Part shown: positions 1-7,114 of the stretch, piece after piece
Layout of the letters: each line of letters starts with the position of its first letter
How positions within the stretch are numbered: position 1 is the first letter of the stretch
Assembly (NCBI GenBank): GCA_003561595.1
Contig: PWWF01000353.1
Coordinates: 1 to 11,793 of the forward strand
DNA: 11,793 nucleotides
Direction: 5' to 3'
Origin: Paracoccaceae bacterium
Lineage (GTDB): Bacteria; Pseudomonadota; Alphaproteobacteria; Rhodobacterales; Rhodobacteraceae
Notes under the pieces: generated by a model
What the model was told of the DNA's origin: nothing
The model's database searches: none
What the model saw: the letters and a program-made list of their open reading frames with translations, nothing else
Made by a program: the position numbers and the translations under genes

Positions 1-663
1 GCGGCGGATGCGCTGGGCGCGCTGGGGATCGAAGTGATGGCCGGGCCGGATGTGGTCGAGCGTGCCCTGAGTGAGGCCGGGATCGGGTTCATGATGGCGC
101 CCATGCACCACCCGGCCATGCGCCATGTCGGCCCCGTGCGGATGGAGCTTGGCACGCGCACGATCTTCAACATCCTTGGACCGCTGACCAACCCGGCAGG
201 CGTCAAACGCCAGTTGACCGGCGCCTTCTCGCCCGATCTGTTGCGCCCGATGGCCGAGACGCTGCAGGCGCTGGGTGCCGAAAAAGCTTGGCTGGTGCAT
301 GGCGGCGACGGCACGGATGAGCTGTCCATCGCCGCCGAAAGCGATGTGGTCGCGCTGGACGGTGCGGACTTGCACAGCTTCCGCATCCATCCGGAGCAGG
401 CGGGTCTGCCCGTCCACCCGTTCGAAGAGTTGATCGGCGGCAGCCCGGCCGAGAACGCGGCCGCCTTGCGCGCGGTGCTGGCCGGTGACGGGCGCGCAGC
501 CTATCATGATGCGGTGCTGCTGAATTCCGCTGCCGCGCTGATGGTGGCAGATCGCGCGCCGGATCTGCGCGCAGGTGTCGAAATGGCGCGCGAGGCCATC
601 GCCTCGGGCGCGGCGATGCGCGCCGTTCAGACGCTGGCGCAGATCAGTCCGGTGACAAAATAA
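1..663 (+). CDS. trpD: Anthranilate phosphoribosyltransferase, 5'-truncated by window edge
   Basis: TrpD transfers the phosphoribosyl group of PRPP to anthranilate, the second committed step of tryptophan synthesis, in the cytoplasm. The reading frame is open from base 1 and gives 220 residues; the family is usually about 340 long, so roughly the first 120 residues, including the glycine-rich PRPP loop, lie outside the window. Visible signatures are [13 protein letters not shown], the highly conserved [26 protein letters not shown], and [10 protein letters not shown], whose acidic pair helps bind Mg-PRPP. An internal ATG at 34 is not the real start, because the homologous sequence ([13 protein letters not shown]) continues upstream of it. 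It ends in TAA, nine bases before trpC, consistent with one operon. Identity is very secure; only the N-terminus is unknown. Confidence 0.97.
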   Translation, partial: AADALGALGIEVMAGPDVVERALSEAGIGFMMAPMHHPAMRHVGPVRMELGTRTIFNILGPLTNPAGVKRQLTGAFSPDLLRPMAETLQALGAEKAWLVHGGDGTDELSIAAESDVVALDGADLHSFRIHPEQAGLPVHPFEELIGGSPAENAAALRAVLAGDGRAAYHDAVLLNSAAALMVADRAPDLRAGVEMAREAIASGAAMRAVQTLAQISPVTK

Positions 664-672
664 GGGGGGCGC

Positions 673-1482
673 ATGGCCACCATTCTTGACAAGATCAAGG
701 CTTACAAGCTGGAAGAGGTCGCCGCCCGCAAGGCCGCGCGCCCGTTGTCGGCGGTGGAGGATGCCGCACGCGCCGCCCCCGCCCCGCGAGGGTTTCTGGC
801 CGCCCTGCGCCGGGCAGAGGCAACCGGTTACGGGCTGATCGCCGAGATCAAGAAGGCCAGCCCGTCCAAGGGCCTGATCCGTGCCGATTTCGACCCGCCC
901 GCGCTGGCCCGCGCCTATGAGGATGGCGGTGCGACCTGCCTCAGCGTTCTGACCGACACGCCCAGCTTTCAGGGTGCGGATGCCTTTCTGGGTCAGGCGC
1001 GCAGCGCCACCAGCCTGCCCGCGCTGCGCAAGGATTTCCTGTATGACACCTATCAGGTGGCCGAGGCGCGCGCGCTGCATGCCGATTGCATCCTGATCAT
1101 CATGGCCTCTGTCTCGGACGCGCAGGCGCAGGAATTGGAGGATGCCGCGATCCAATGGGGCATGGATGTGCTGGTCGAGGTGCATGACGGCCCGGAACTC
1201 GACCGCGCGCTGGATCTGCGCTCAGCCCTTCTGGGCATCAATAACCGCAACCTCAACACGTTCGAGGTGACGCTGGAGACGACACGCCAGCTCTCGGCCC
1301 GTGTGCCCGAGGGCAAGCTGCTGGTCGCCGAAAGCGGGCTGTTCACCCCGGCCGATCTGGCCGATATGGCAGGCTATGGGGCGCGCTCCTTCCTGATCGG
1401 GGAAAGCCTGATGCGGCAGGCCGATGTCGCGCAGGCCACAAGCGACCTTCTGGCCAACCCCGTCTTGCCCGAGCGCGCCTGA
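673..1482 (+). CDS. trpC: Indole-3-glycerol phosphate synthase
   Basis: TrpC closes the ring of carboxyphenylamino-deoxyribulose phosphate to indole-3-glycerol phosphate, the step after TrpF and before tryptophan synthase. The 269-residue product is normal for a stand-alone (not TrpF-fused) enzyme. It is a single TIM barrel with the expected catalytic residues: E58 and K60 in [14 protein letters not shown]120 in LRKDFL, E169 in VEVHD, N190 in GINNRNL, and E220-S221 in VAESG. The phosphate-binding strand end is IGESLMR. The ATG follows a G-rich ribosome site (GGGGGG) in the nine-base gap after trpD. Its TGA is separated from the moaC ATG by one base, so moaC translation is probably coupled to it. 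trpF is not here, so the pathway is split across loci. Confidence 0.98.
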   Translation: MATILDKIKAYKLEEVAARKAARPLSAVEDAARAAPAPRGFLAALRRAEATGYGLIAEIKKASPSKGLIRADFDPPALARAYEDGGATCLSVLTDTPSFQGADAFLGQARSATSLPALRKDFLYDTYQVAEARALHADCILIIMASVSDAQAQELEDAAIQWGMDVLVEVHDGPELDRALDLRSALLGINNRNLNTFEVTLETTRQLSARVPEGKLLVAESGLFTPADLADMAGYGARSFLIGESLMRQADVAQATSDLLANPVLPERA

Positions 1483-1483
1483 C

Positions 1484-1963
1484 ATGGCGCGGCTGACCCA
1501 TTTCGACGCGGATGGCCATGCGCATATGGTCGATGTGTCCGGCAAGGATGTGACCGCGCGCCGCGCGATTGCCGAATCTGCCGTGCGCATGCTTCCCGAG
1601 ACACTGGCGCTTGTGACCGAGGGGCGTGCGAAGAAGGGTGATGTGCTGGGCGTGGCGCGGCTGGCGGGGATCATGGGGGCCAAGCGTTGTGCCGATCTGA
1701 TCCCGCTGTGCCATCCGCTGCCGATCAGCAAGGTCACGCTGGACCTGACGCCTGATGCAGGGCTGCCCGGTATCCGCATCCGGGCCGAAGTGCGCACCAC
1801 TGGCCAGACCGGGGTCGAGATGGAGGCGCTGACCGCAGCCACGGTCGCAGCCCTTACGGTCTATGACATGCTCAAGGCCGCCGAGAAATCCATGGAAATC
1901 GTGGCCACCCGAGTCGTGCTGAAAGAGGGCGGCAAATCCGGCCGATATGAGGCCGGCGCATGA
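1484..1963 (+). CDS. moaC: Cyclic pyranopterin monophosphate synthase
   Basis: MoaC converts the 3',8-cyclo-GTP made by MoaA into cyclic pyranopterin monophosphate, an early step of molybdenum cofactor synthesis. The 159-residue length fits the family. HMVDVSGK is near the N-terminus, [19 protein letters not shown] in the middle and [14 protein letters not shown] after it. K51, H77, D128 and K131 fall at the positions of the E. coli active-site residues. The frame is open further upstream, from an ATG at 1424, but that extension lies inside trpC and has no MoaC homology. The ATG at 1484, one base after the trpC stop, gives the normal MARLTHFD start. There is no strong ribosome site, so coupling to trpC is likely. 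Its TGA overlaps the moeA ATG (ATGA). Confidence 0.97.
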   Translation: MARLTHFDADGHAHMVDVSGKDVTARRAIAESAVRMLPETLALVTEGRAKKGDVLGVARLAGIMGAKRCADLIPLCHPLPISKVTLDLTPDAGLPGIRIRAEVRTTGQTGVEMEALTAATVAALTVYDMLKAAEKSMEIVATRVVLKEGGKSGRYEAGA

Positions 1964-3132
1964 TTTCTTACGAGGATGCGCTGGCGCGTGTGCTGGCCCT
2001 GGCCCCTGTGCTGGAACACGAAGAGGTCGATCTGGCGCAGGCCGCAGGCCGGGTGCTGCGCGCGCCTGTCGCGGCGCAGCGCGACCAGCCGCCTTTCGCC
2101 ACCTCTGCCATGGATGGCTACGCGATTGCGGGGCAGCCCGAACCCGGCGCGCGGCTCAAGGTTATCGGGACGGCACCCGCCGGGCACCGCTTTGCCGGGT
2201 CTGTCGGGCCGGGTCAGTCCGTACGGATCTTTACGGGCGCGCCGGTGCCCGACGGGGCAACAAACGTCGTTATACAAGAGGATGTCACGCGCGAGGGCGA
2301 AACCGTAACCCTGGGTGGCAACCCAGGGCCCGGCCCGCATATCCGCCCGCGCGGCGCGGATTTCCGGGCGGGCGATCTGCTCTCGGCCCCGCGCCGCCTG
2401 CGCGCCCCCGATCTGGCGCTGATGGCCGCAATGAACTGCGCCCGCCCCAGCGTCACGCGCCGCCCGGAAGTCGCGATCATTGCCACTGGCGATGAGCTTG
2501 TCATGCCCGGAGAGGTGCCGCGCGATGACCAGATCATCGCCTCGAACGCGTTCGCGCTCAGGGCCATGGCCGAGGAAGAGGGGGCAGTCGCGCGCATCCT
2601 GCCCATCGCCTCGGATACCGAGGCGAGCCTGCGCGCCGTGTTCGATCTGGCCGCCGGGGCGGATGTGATCGTGACCATCGGCGGTGCGTCCGTGGGCGAT
2701 CATGACATGGTCGGACCCGTGGCCGATTCGCTGGGGGCAGAGCGCGCGTTCTACAAGGTCGCGCTGCGCCCGGGCAAGCCGCTCATGGCGGGGCGGCTGG
2801 GCGCTTCTGTGCTGCTGGGCCTGCCCGGCAACCCGGTCTCCAGCATCGTCTGCGCGCATCTGTTCCTGCGCCCGTTGCTGCGTGCCATGCTGGGCCTCGG
2901 CGCCTGGCCGCTGCCCACCGCCAGCGCGACCCTGACCGGGGATCTGCCCCCCAACGGCCCGCGCGTCCATTTCCTGCGCGCAAGCCTTGGTCCCGATGCC
3001 ACGATCACGCCCATGGCACGGCAGGACAGCGCGCTTCTGGGGGTCCTGTGCCAGGCCGATGCGCTGCTGATCCAGCCCGCGCATGACCCCGGCCAGCCTG
3101 CGGGCACGCGGATGCGATATGTCGCGCTGTAA
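1960..3132 (+). CDS. moeA: Molybdopterin molybdenumtransferase
   Basis: MoeA inserts molybdate into adenylylated molybdopterin, the last general step of molybdenum cofactor synthesis. At 390 residues it has the usual length and domain order. The N-terminal linker and substrate region contain SAMDGYA (about 49-55), with its conserved Asp, then [15 protein letters not shown] and [13 protein letters not shown]. The MogA/MoaB-like domain follows, with [26 protein letters not shown] (238-251) and [21 protein letters not shown] and a C-terminal beta domain complete it. The start is set by the ATGA overlap with moaC and a GAGG seven bases upstream. It sits between moaC and lexA, and the 91 bases to lexA contain a promoter but no clear terminator, so some read-through into lexA is possible. 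Confidence 0.97.
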   Translation: MISYEDALARVLALAPVLEHEEVDLAQAAGRVLRAPVAAQRDQPPFATSAMDGYAIAGQPEPGARLKVIGTAPAGHRFAGSVGPGQSVRIFTGAPVPDGATNVVIQEDVTREGETVTLGGNPGPGPHIRPRGADFRAGDLLSAPRRLRAPDLALMAAMNCARPSVTRRPEVAIIATGDELVMPGEVPRDDQIIASNAFALRAMAEEEGAVARILPIASDTEASLRAVFDLAAGADVIVTIGGASVGDHDMVGPVADSLGAERAFYKVALRPGKPLMAGRLGASVLLGLPGNPVSSIVCAHLFLRPLLRAMLGLGAWPLPTASATLTGDLPPNGPRVHFLRASLGPDATITPMARQDSALLGVLCQADALLIQPAHDPGQPAGTRMRYVAL

Positions 3133-3138
3133 GCAGCG

Positions 3139-3167
3139 TTGACAGGCGGGCCGAACAGAGATAGAAC
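3139..3167 (+). promoter_or_regulatory. Predicted sigma-70-type promoter of lexA
   Basis: A perfect -35 hexamer TTGACA (3139-3144) is followed after exactly 17 bases by TAGAAC (3162-3167), which matches the -10 consensus at four of six positions. Transcription would begin near 3174, leaving a leader of about 50 bases before the lexA ATG at 3224. It lies in the only long gap of the plus-strand trp-moa block and is the best promoter I could see by eye in the window. The overlap of its -10 with an SOS box supports its reality. Confidence 0.7.
3153..3167 (+). promoter_or_regulatory. LexA (SOS) box, GAAC-N7-GAAC direct repeat
   Basis: GAAC at 3153-3156 and GAAC at 3164-3167 are separated by exactly seven bases. 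Read on the other strand this is GTTC-N7-GTTC, the direct-repeat operator known for LexA in alphaproteobacteria such as Rhodobacter, unlike the CTGT-N8-ACAG palindrome of E. coli. It covers the end of the promoter spacer and the whole -10 element, so bound LexA should block RNA polymerase. This predicts negative autoregulation and induction on DNA damage. A further isolated GAAC at 3196-3199 does not have the spacing of a second box. Confidence 0.8.
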
Positions 3168-3223
3168 ATAGTGTGAATATGTGGGGCTGAAACCAGAACG
3201 CCGCGGGCGGAAGGGCCATTGCC

Positions 3224-3910
3224 ATGCTGACACGCAAGCAGATCGACCTGTTGAAGCTGATCCATGACCGGATGGAGCGTGAGGGGGTCGCCCCCTCGTT
3301 CGATGAGATGAAGGATGCGCTCGACCTGCGGTCCAAATCCGGGATTCACCGTCTGATAACAGCGCTGGAAGAACGCGGCTTCATCCGTCGTCTGCCCCAT
3401 CGCGCCCGCGCGATCGAAGTGCTGAAACTGCCGGATGCGCTGAACCGGACAGAAGCGCGGGTCATTGAGGGCGGCGCGCGGGATGCGCCCGCAAGCCCGC
3501 CTGCGGCCATGCCGGTTGATGCCGCCGCGCTCAGCCTGCCGGTCATGGGCCGGATCGCTGCGGGCACCCCGATAGAGGCGATCAGCGAGGCTGTGACCGA
3601 TATCGCCGTTCCGGGCAGCATGCTGTCGGGCCGCGCCAGCCATTACGCGCTGGAAGTGCAGGGCGATTCCATGATTGATCTCGGCATCAATGATGGCGAT
3701 ATCGTCGTGATCCGCGAACAGGACACAGCTGATAATGGCGATATCGTCGTCGCCCTGGTCGAAGGGCATGAGGCGACGCTGAAGCGGTTTCGCCGCCAGA
3801 ACGGGATGATTGCGCTCGAAGCGGCCAATCCGGCCTATGAAACCCGCCTGCTGCGCGACGATCAGGTCGCAGTGCAGGGACGGCTGGTCGGGCTGATCCG
3901 CAGCTATTGA
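3224..3910 (+). CDS. lexA: SOS-response repressor and self-cleaving protease LexA
   Basis: LexA represses DNA-damage genes and inactivates itself by RecA-stimulated autocleavage. The 228-residue product starts [13 protein letters not shown] and carries an N-terminal winged helix-turn-helix (about 1-65), including [17 protein letters not shown] long linker of about 40 residues rich in Ala and Pro follows, then the S24 peptidase-like domain. The scissile bond should be A113-G114 in GRIAAGTP. The catalytic serine is S149 in QGDSMID and the lysine K187 in EATLKRF, a spacing close to the E. coli S119/K156 pair. It is longer than E. coli LexA (202), as is usual in alphaproteobacteria, mainly in the linker. 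A GGAAGG ribosome site (3209-3214) fixes the start. The gene has its own SOS-controlled promoter and ends 13 bases from a convergent gene. Confidence 0.97.
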   Translation: MLTRKQIDLLKLIHDRMEREGVAPSFDEMKDALDLRSKSGIHRLITALEERGFIRRLPHRARAIEVLKLPDALNRTEARVIEGGARDAPASPPAAMPVDAAALSLPVMGRIAAGTPIEAISEAVTDIAVPGSMLSGRASHYALEVQGDSMIDLGINDGDIVVIREQDTADNGDIVVALVEGHEATLKRFRRQNGMIALEAANPAYETRLLRDDQVAVQGRLVGLIRSY

Positions 3911-3923
3911 ACGCGCCCGCGCC

Positions 3924-5024
3924 CTATAGCGGCGCGCTCTGGAAAAGCTGGATCTTCAGGCTGCCATGCGGGATCAGCGGGCCGGGGCTCAGGGGCAGCC
4001 CGGTGGCATGGGCCAGCTTGTGCTCTGACGTCACAAGCCCCACGCGCCAGCCCTTGAACTCTGCGCGCAACCGCTCGCCCAGCGTCCCATAGAGCGCGTA
4101 AAGCAGTTTCGCATTGCCCAGCCGCGCGCCATAGGGCGGGTTGACCATCACAAGCCCCGGTTCCGTATCCGGGCGGCTGAGCGCGCTGATGGGTTGGCAG
4201 GCAAAGCGGGTGCAATGAGCCACGCCCGCGCGTTCGGCATTGCGGGTGCTGTTCTGGATCGCACCCTGATCGCGGTCATAGCCGAAAAACTGCAGCGGCA
4301 CCTCGCGCGGTGCCTGCTGGCGCAGCGCGGCACTGGCTTTGGGATCATGCGTGGCAAGCAGCTCGAATGCGAAGGGACGGGTCCGACCGGGCGCAAGGCC
4401 GGTTGCGATTTCGGCAGCCTCGATCACGAAAGTGCCCGATCCGCACATCGGGTCAAGCACTGGCTGGCTGCCGTCAAACCCCATCTGGGACAGGAACAGC
4501 GCGGCCATCGTCTCGCGCAGCGGGGCCTTGCCCGTGGCCAGCTTGTGCCCGCGTTTATGCAGCCCCTCGCCGGATGTATCGAGCGAGAAGGTGACCAGAT
4601 CATCCTCGATCCGCACCATCAGACGCAGATTGGCCTCGGCCGAAATTGGTGCGCCCAGCGTGTCGGCAATCGCGCGTTCGACGCGCTGCGCGGCGGCCTT
4701 CTGATGGTAGATGCGCGAACGGGTGCAATCTGCCTCCACCCGAAGCGGCACATCGGGGCGCAGAAAATCGCCCCAGGCGAATTTGCGCGACCGCTTGTCC
4801 AGTTGTGCCAGATGCAGCGCGCGGAATGATCCGATGCGCACCAGCACCCGGCTGGCCCCGCGCAGCGCGATATTCGCGCGCCAGATATCAGCCCAGTCGC
4901 CCTGGGTCTCGACCCCGCCTGCTGTCACACGTGGGTCTGGCAGGCCAAGGGCACGCGCCTCGGTGGCCAGAGCAGGCTCCAGCCCCGGCAGGCAGGCGAG
5001 AAATATGGGCAAAGGTGCGGACAT
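3924..5024 (-). CDS. THUMP-domain class I SAM-dependent RNA methyltransferase (RlmL N-terminal-like)
   Basis: This is a predicted N2-guanine RNA methyltransferase of the COG0116 group, which includes the half of E. coli RlmL that methylates 23S rRNA G2445. The 366 residues contain an N-terminal ferredoxin-like/THUMP region (about 1-155), the linking LHKRGHK and APLRETMAA segments, and a Rossmann methyltransferase domain. That domain carries SAM motif I DPMCGSGTF (191-199), an acidic residue in FFGYDRD (D250) and the catalytic NPPYG (295-299). It lacks the second, RlmK-like methyltransferase half of E. coli RlmL, so it is a single-activity enzyme. The exact target base is inferred only. The ATG follows a GGGGGG tract. 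It is the last gene of the minus-strand cluster, 56 bases after phhB, and converges on lexA with a 13-base gap. Confidence 0.92.
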   Translation of the reverse strand: MSAPLPIFLACLPGLEPALATEARALGLPDPRVTAGGVETQGDWADIWRANIALRGASRVLVRIGSFRALHLAQLDKRSRKFAWGDFLRPDVPLRVEADCTRSRIYHQKAAAQRVERAIADTLGAPISAEANLRLMVRIEDDLVTFSLDTSGEGLHKRGHKLATGKAPLRETMAALFLSQMGFDGSQPVLDPMCGSGTFVIEAAEIATGLAPGRTRPFAFELLATHDPKASAALRQQAPREVPLQFFGYDRDQGAIQNSTRNAERAGVAHCTRFACQPISALSRPDTEPGLVMVNPPYGARLGNAKLLYALYGTLGERLRAEFKGWRVGLVTSEHKLAHATGLPLSPGPLIPHGSLKIQLFQSAPL

Positions 5025-5080
5025 GCCCCCCGATAGGCCGGATTGCGCCGCAATGCGAGGGGGAAAACAGCCCGCGCGGT

Positions 5081-5365
5081 TCAGGCGAGCTTGTCCATCT
5101 TTTCGGCCAGCGCGATATCCAGGCCCGACAGCCCGCCCACATCATGCGTGCTCAGCGTGACCTGCACGGTCTTGTAGACATTGAACCATTCGGGGTGATG
5201 ATCCATCTTCTCGGCGATCATCGCGACCTTGCTCATCCAGCCAAAGGCCGCGACGAAATCGGCAAAGGTAAATTCCTTGCTGATGGCATCGCGCCCGTCC
5301 ACCATCTGCCAGCCACGGGCCAGCAGGGGGTCCAGTGCGCTGCGGTCGGTCAGTTTCTCGGGCAT
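5081..5365 (-). CDS. phhB: 4a-hydroxytetrahydrobiopterin dehydratase (pterin-4a-carbinolamine dehydratase)
   Basis: The enzyme dehydrates 4a-hydroxy-tetrahydropterin, recycling the pterin used by aromatic amino acid hydroxylases; some family members are thought to serve molybdopterin metabolism instead. The product is 94 residues, a normal size. The active-site pattern is complete: E52, H56-H57-P58 in KMDHHPEW, Y64, H74 in STHDVGGLS and D83, with the spacing expected of active members. A GAGGAG ribosome site lies at 5373-5378, seven bases before the ATG, and overlaps the stop codon of the upstream acyltransferase gene, so the two are closely coupled. No phenylalanine hydroxylase (phhA) is in the window. 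moaC and moeA are about 2-3 kb away on the other strand. The fold and family are secure; the physiological pterin is not. Confidence 0.93.
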   Translation of the reverse strand: MPEKLTDRSALDPLLARGWQMVDGRDAISKEFTFADFVAAFGWMSKVAMIAEKMDHHPEWFNVYKTVQVTLSTHDVGGLSGLDIALAEKMDKLA

Positions 5366-5376
5366 GATGGTTCTCC

Positions 5377-6543
5377 TCAGGTTGTCTTGCGGAATGGCGC
5401 GTATTCGGCCATCGCGCGCATTTCATAGTCTATGGCGCTGCGTTCCTCGCGCAGGTAGCGGGCCACGGCGGTGTGGAAACCGCGTTCGGGGAAGAAGTGC
5501 AGCGAATGGATCTGGCTGGGCAGATAGCCGCGCGCCAGCTTGTGTGTGCCCTGCGCGCCGGCCTCGACCCGGCCCATCCCCTGCGCGATCGCGAAATCCA
5601 TCGCCTGATAGTAGCACAGTTCGAAATGCAGGCAGGGATGATCCTCGATACAGCCCCAGTAGCGGCCGTACAGCGTGTCGCGTCCGATGAAGTTCAACGC
5701 CCCGGCGACAGGCTGCCCGTCGCGTTCCGCCAGCACCAGAAGCACATCGTCGCGCATGTGTTCCTGCACAAAGTCGAAAAAGGCGCGGGACAGGTAGGGC
5801 GTGCCCCATTTGCGGGCGCCTGTGTCCTGATAAAAGGTCCAGAAGGCATCCCAGTGTTCGGGCTGCAGGTCATCGCCGGTCAGGTGGCGGATGGTGCCAC
5901 CAAAGCCCTGCGCCGTGCTGCGTTCCTTGCGGATGGTCTTGCGTTTGCGCGATGACAGGGCGGCCAGAAAATCGTCAAAGCTGGCATAACCGGGGTTTTC
6001 CCAGTGAAACTGTTCTGTCACCCGGTGCAGATAGCCCAATTCGGCCCCGCGCGCGGCCTCATCCTTCTCGCAGAATGTCACATGCGCAGATGACAGGCGG
6101 TTTTCGGTCGCCAGTTGCGCCATGGTCTGCAGGATCGCGGCGGTCCCCTCGGATTCCTGCCCCGGGCGGCACAGAAACCGCCGCCCGGTTGCAGGCGTGA
6201 AAGGAACGGCCAGTTGCAGCTTGGGGTAATATTGCCCGCCTGCCCGCATATAGGCCTGGGCAAAGGCATGATCGAAGATGTATTCGCCCTGCGAATGACC
6301 CTTGGCGTAAAGCGGCGCCACGGCGATAAGCGTGTCGTCGCGGTGCACAAGCAGATGGCGCGGCTCCCAGCCGGTGCCGGGGCCGACCGACCCTGATATC
6401 TCCAGCGCATGCAGGAAACGGTGGGTGGTGAACGGGTCCTGGGCGGGCTGTATCCGCGCCGGGTTGGCGCAGGCGTCCCAGTCGGCGGCATCGACCTCAC
6501 CAAGGTCAGAGATCACCGTGACCGAGAGCGCCGCGCCATCCAT
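5377..6543 (-). CDS. FemAB-like/GNAT-fold acyltransferase of the COG3146 (DUF482) family
   Basis: The 388-residue product belongs to a widespread family annotated as 'peptidogalycan biosynthesis' or GNAT N-acetyltransferase; its substrate is unknown to me. Two tandem GNAT-like halves are expected. The recognisable C-terminal signature is [18 protein letters not shown] (about 302-319), followed by [14 protein letters not shown] (327-340) and [12 protein letters not shown] basic stretch, [12 protein letters not shown] (197-208), precedes the second half. No signal peptide or membrane segment is visible, so it is probably cytoplasmic. The frame runs upstream to an ATG at 6777, but that part lies inside the peroxiredoxin gene. 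The ATG at 6543 overlaps the peroxiredoxin stop as TGATG and gives the right length. It is translationally coupled on both sides, to the peroxiredoxin and to phhB 11 bases downstream. The family call is firm; any function in cell-wall chemistry is a guess. Confidence 0.9.
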   Translation of the reverse strand: MDGAALSVTVISDLGEVDAADWDACANPARIQPAQDPFTTHRFLHALEISGSVGPGTGWEPRHLLVHRDDTLIAVAPLYAKGHSQGEYIFDHAFAQAYMRAGGQYYPKLQLAVPFTPATGRRFLCRPGQESEGTAAILQTMAQLATENRLSSAHVTFCEKDEAARGAELGYLHRVTEQFHWENPGYASFDDFLAALSSRKRKTIRKERSTAQGFGGTIRHLTGDDLQPEHWDAFWTFYQDTGARKWGTPYLSRAFFDFVQEHMRDDVLLVLAERDGQPVAGALNFIGRDTLYGRYWGCIEDHPCLHFELCYYQAMDFAIAQGMGRVEAGAQGTHKLARGYLPSQIHSLHFFPERGFHTAVARYLREERSAIDYEMRAMAEYAPFRKTT

Positions 6544-7031
6544 CACATTGCGTCCAGCACGGCCTCGCCGCCCGATACCTCGCAGACACCGGGGTTTTCT
6601 TCGGCATGCAGCAGCGTGACCTTGCCATCTTCGACCACCATCGCGAATCGTTTGCAACGTCCATGGAACCCGACCGGGGGCGCGTCGAATTCCATCCCGA
6701 TGGCGCGTGTGAATTCGCCCGCCGGGTCTGCCAGCAGGTGCAGACCGGCTGCATGGGCGCCCGTCGCCTCGCCCCATGACGCCATCACGAAGGGGTCGTT
6801 CACAGCCACGCAGATGATATCGTCCACACCCTTGGCGCCAAATGCGTCCTTGGTGCGGATGAAGCTGGGCAGGTGGCTGGCGCTGCAGGTGCGTGAGAAC
6901 GCGCCGGGCAGACCGAACAGGACGACCTTGCGGCCCTTGGTCAGATCGGCCAGCGCCACTTCCTCGGGTCCGGCATCGCCGAATTTCAGAAAGGTTGCAT
7001 CGGGCAATGTGTCGCCTTGGGCGATGGTCAT
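6543..7031 (-). CDS. Prx5-type peroxiredoxin (thiol peroxidase)
   Basis: This predicted cytoplasmic peroxidase reduces H2O2 or organic hydroperoxides through a cysteine. The 162 residues match the Prx5/AhpC-TSA redoxin fold. LFGLPGAFSRTCSASHLP holds the peroxidatic cysteine C49 in the PxxxS/TxxC motif; Ser46 stands where Thr is commoner. R128 in RCKRFAMVVEDG is the likely conserved active-site arginine. Further cysteines are C74, C126 and C150; C150, in ENPGVCEVSGGEAVL, lies near where human PRDX5 keeps its resolving cysteine, so an intramolecular disulfide is possible but not shown. There is no fused glutaredoxin domain. An AAGGAG site (7039-7044) lies seven bases before the ATG. It is the first gene of the minus-strand cluster and diverges from the flavoprotein gene. 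Confidence 0.94.
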   Translation of the reverse strand: MTIAQGDTLPDATFLKFGDAGPEEVALADLTKGRKVVLFGLPGAFSRTCSASHLPSFIRTKDAFGAKGVDDIICVAVNDPFVMASWGEATGAHAAGLHLLADPAGEFTRAIGMEFDAPPVGFHGRCKRFAMVVEDGKVTLLHAEENPGVCEVSGGEAVLDAM

Positions 7032-7114
7032 GGATTGGCTCCTTCAGCGAAATTGTTTATCTGTCGTGAAACTAGTCCGTCCCCAGCGACTGGCCAGAGG
7101 CAGGAGCGTGAAAA
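7032..7114. promoter_or_regulatory. Divergent intergenic control region between peroxiredoxin and ferredoxin reductase genes
   Basis: These 83 bases separate two gene clusters transcribed away from each other and must hold the start signals of at least one and probably both. Clear ribosome sites flank it: AAGGAG for the minus-strand gene (bases 7039-7044) and AGGAG for the plus-strand gene (7102-7106). The middle, about 7047-7077, is AT-rich against a GC-rich background, as expected of promoter DNA. I found no good pair of -35/-10 hexamers on either strand and no clear OxyR- or SoxR-type palindrome, so exact promoter positions are not assigned. Confidence 0.5.

Noticed and set aside
1861..3336. 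A 491-codon open frame on the minus strand opposite moeA, the end of moaC and the start of lexA.
   Set aside because: Its product is rich in Arg, Gly, His and Gln with no recognisable domain, the usual look of an antisense frame in GC-rich DNA. It also runs through the lexA promoter and opposes four genes with strong motifs.
4194..4829. A 211-codon plus-strand frame opposite the RNA methyltransferase gene.
   Set aside because: It has no known motif and compositional bias only, while the opposite strand encodes intact SAM and NPPY motifs across the same bases.
5042..5054. A perfect small inverted repeat (ATTGCG-C-CGCAAT) between phhB and the RNA methyltransferase gene.
   Set aside because: The stem is only 5-6 bp with almost no loop and no T-tract follows. 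It could be chance in a 56-base gap and is too weak for a terminator or operator call.
6544..6777. A possible 78-residue N-terminal extension of the acyltransferase.
   Set aside because: It lies wholly within the peroxiredoxin gene, is Arg/Gly rich, and the ATG at 6543 with a TGATG overlap gives a family-length protein.
7047..7077. A possible OxyR or similar redox-regulator site in the divergent region.
   Set aside because: I could not find a clear palindrome or half-site spacing matching a known regulator, so no site was annotated.
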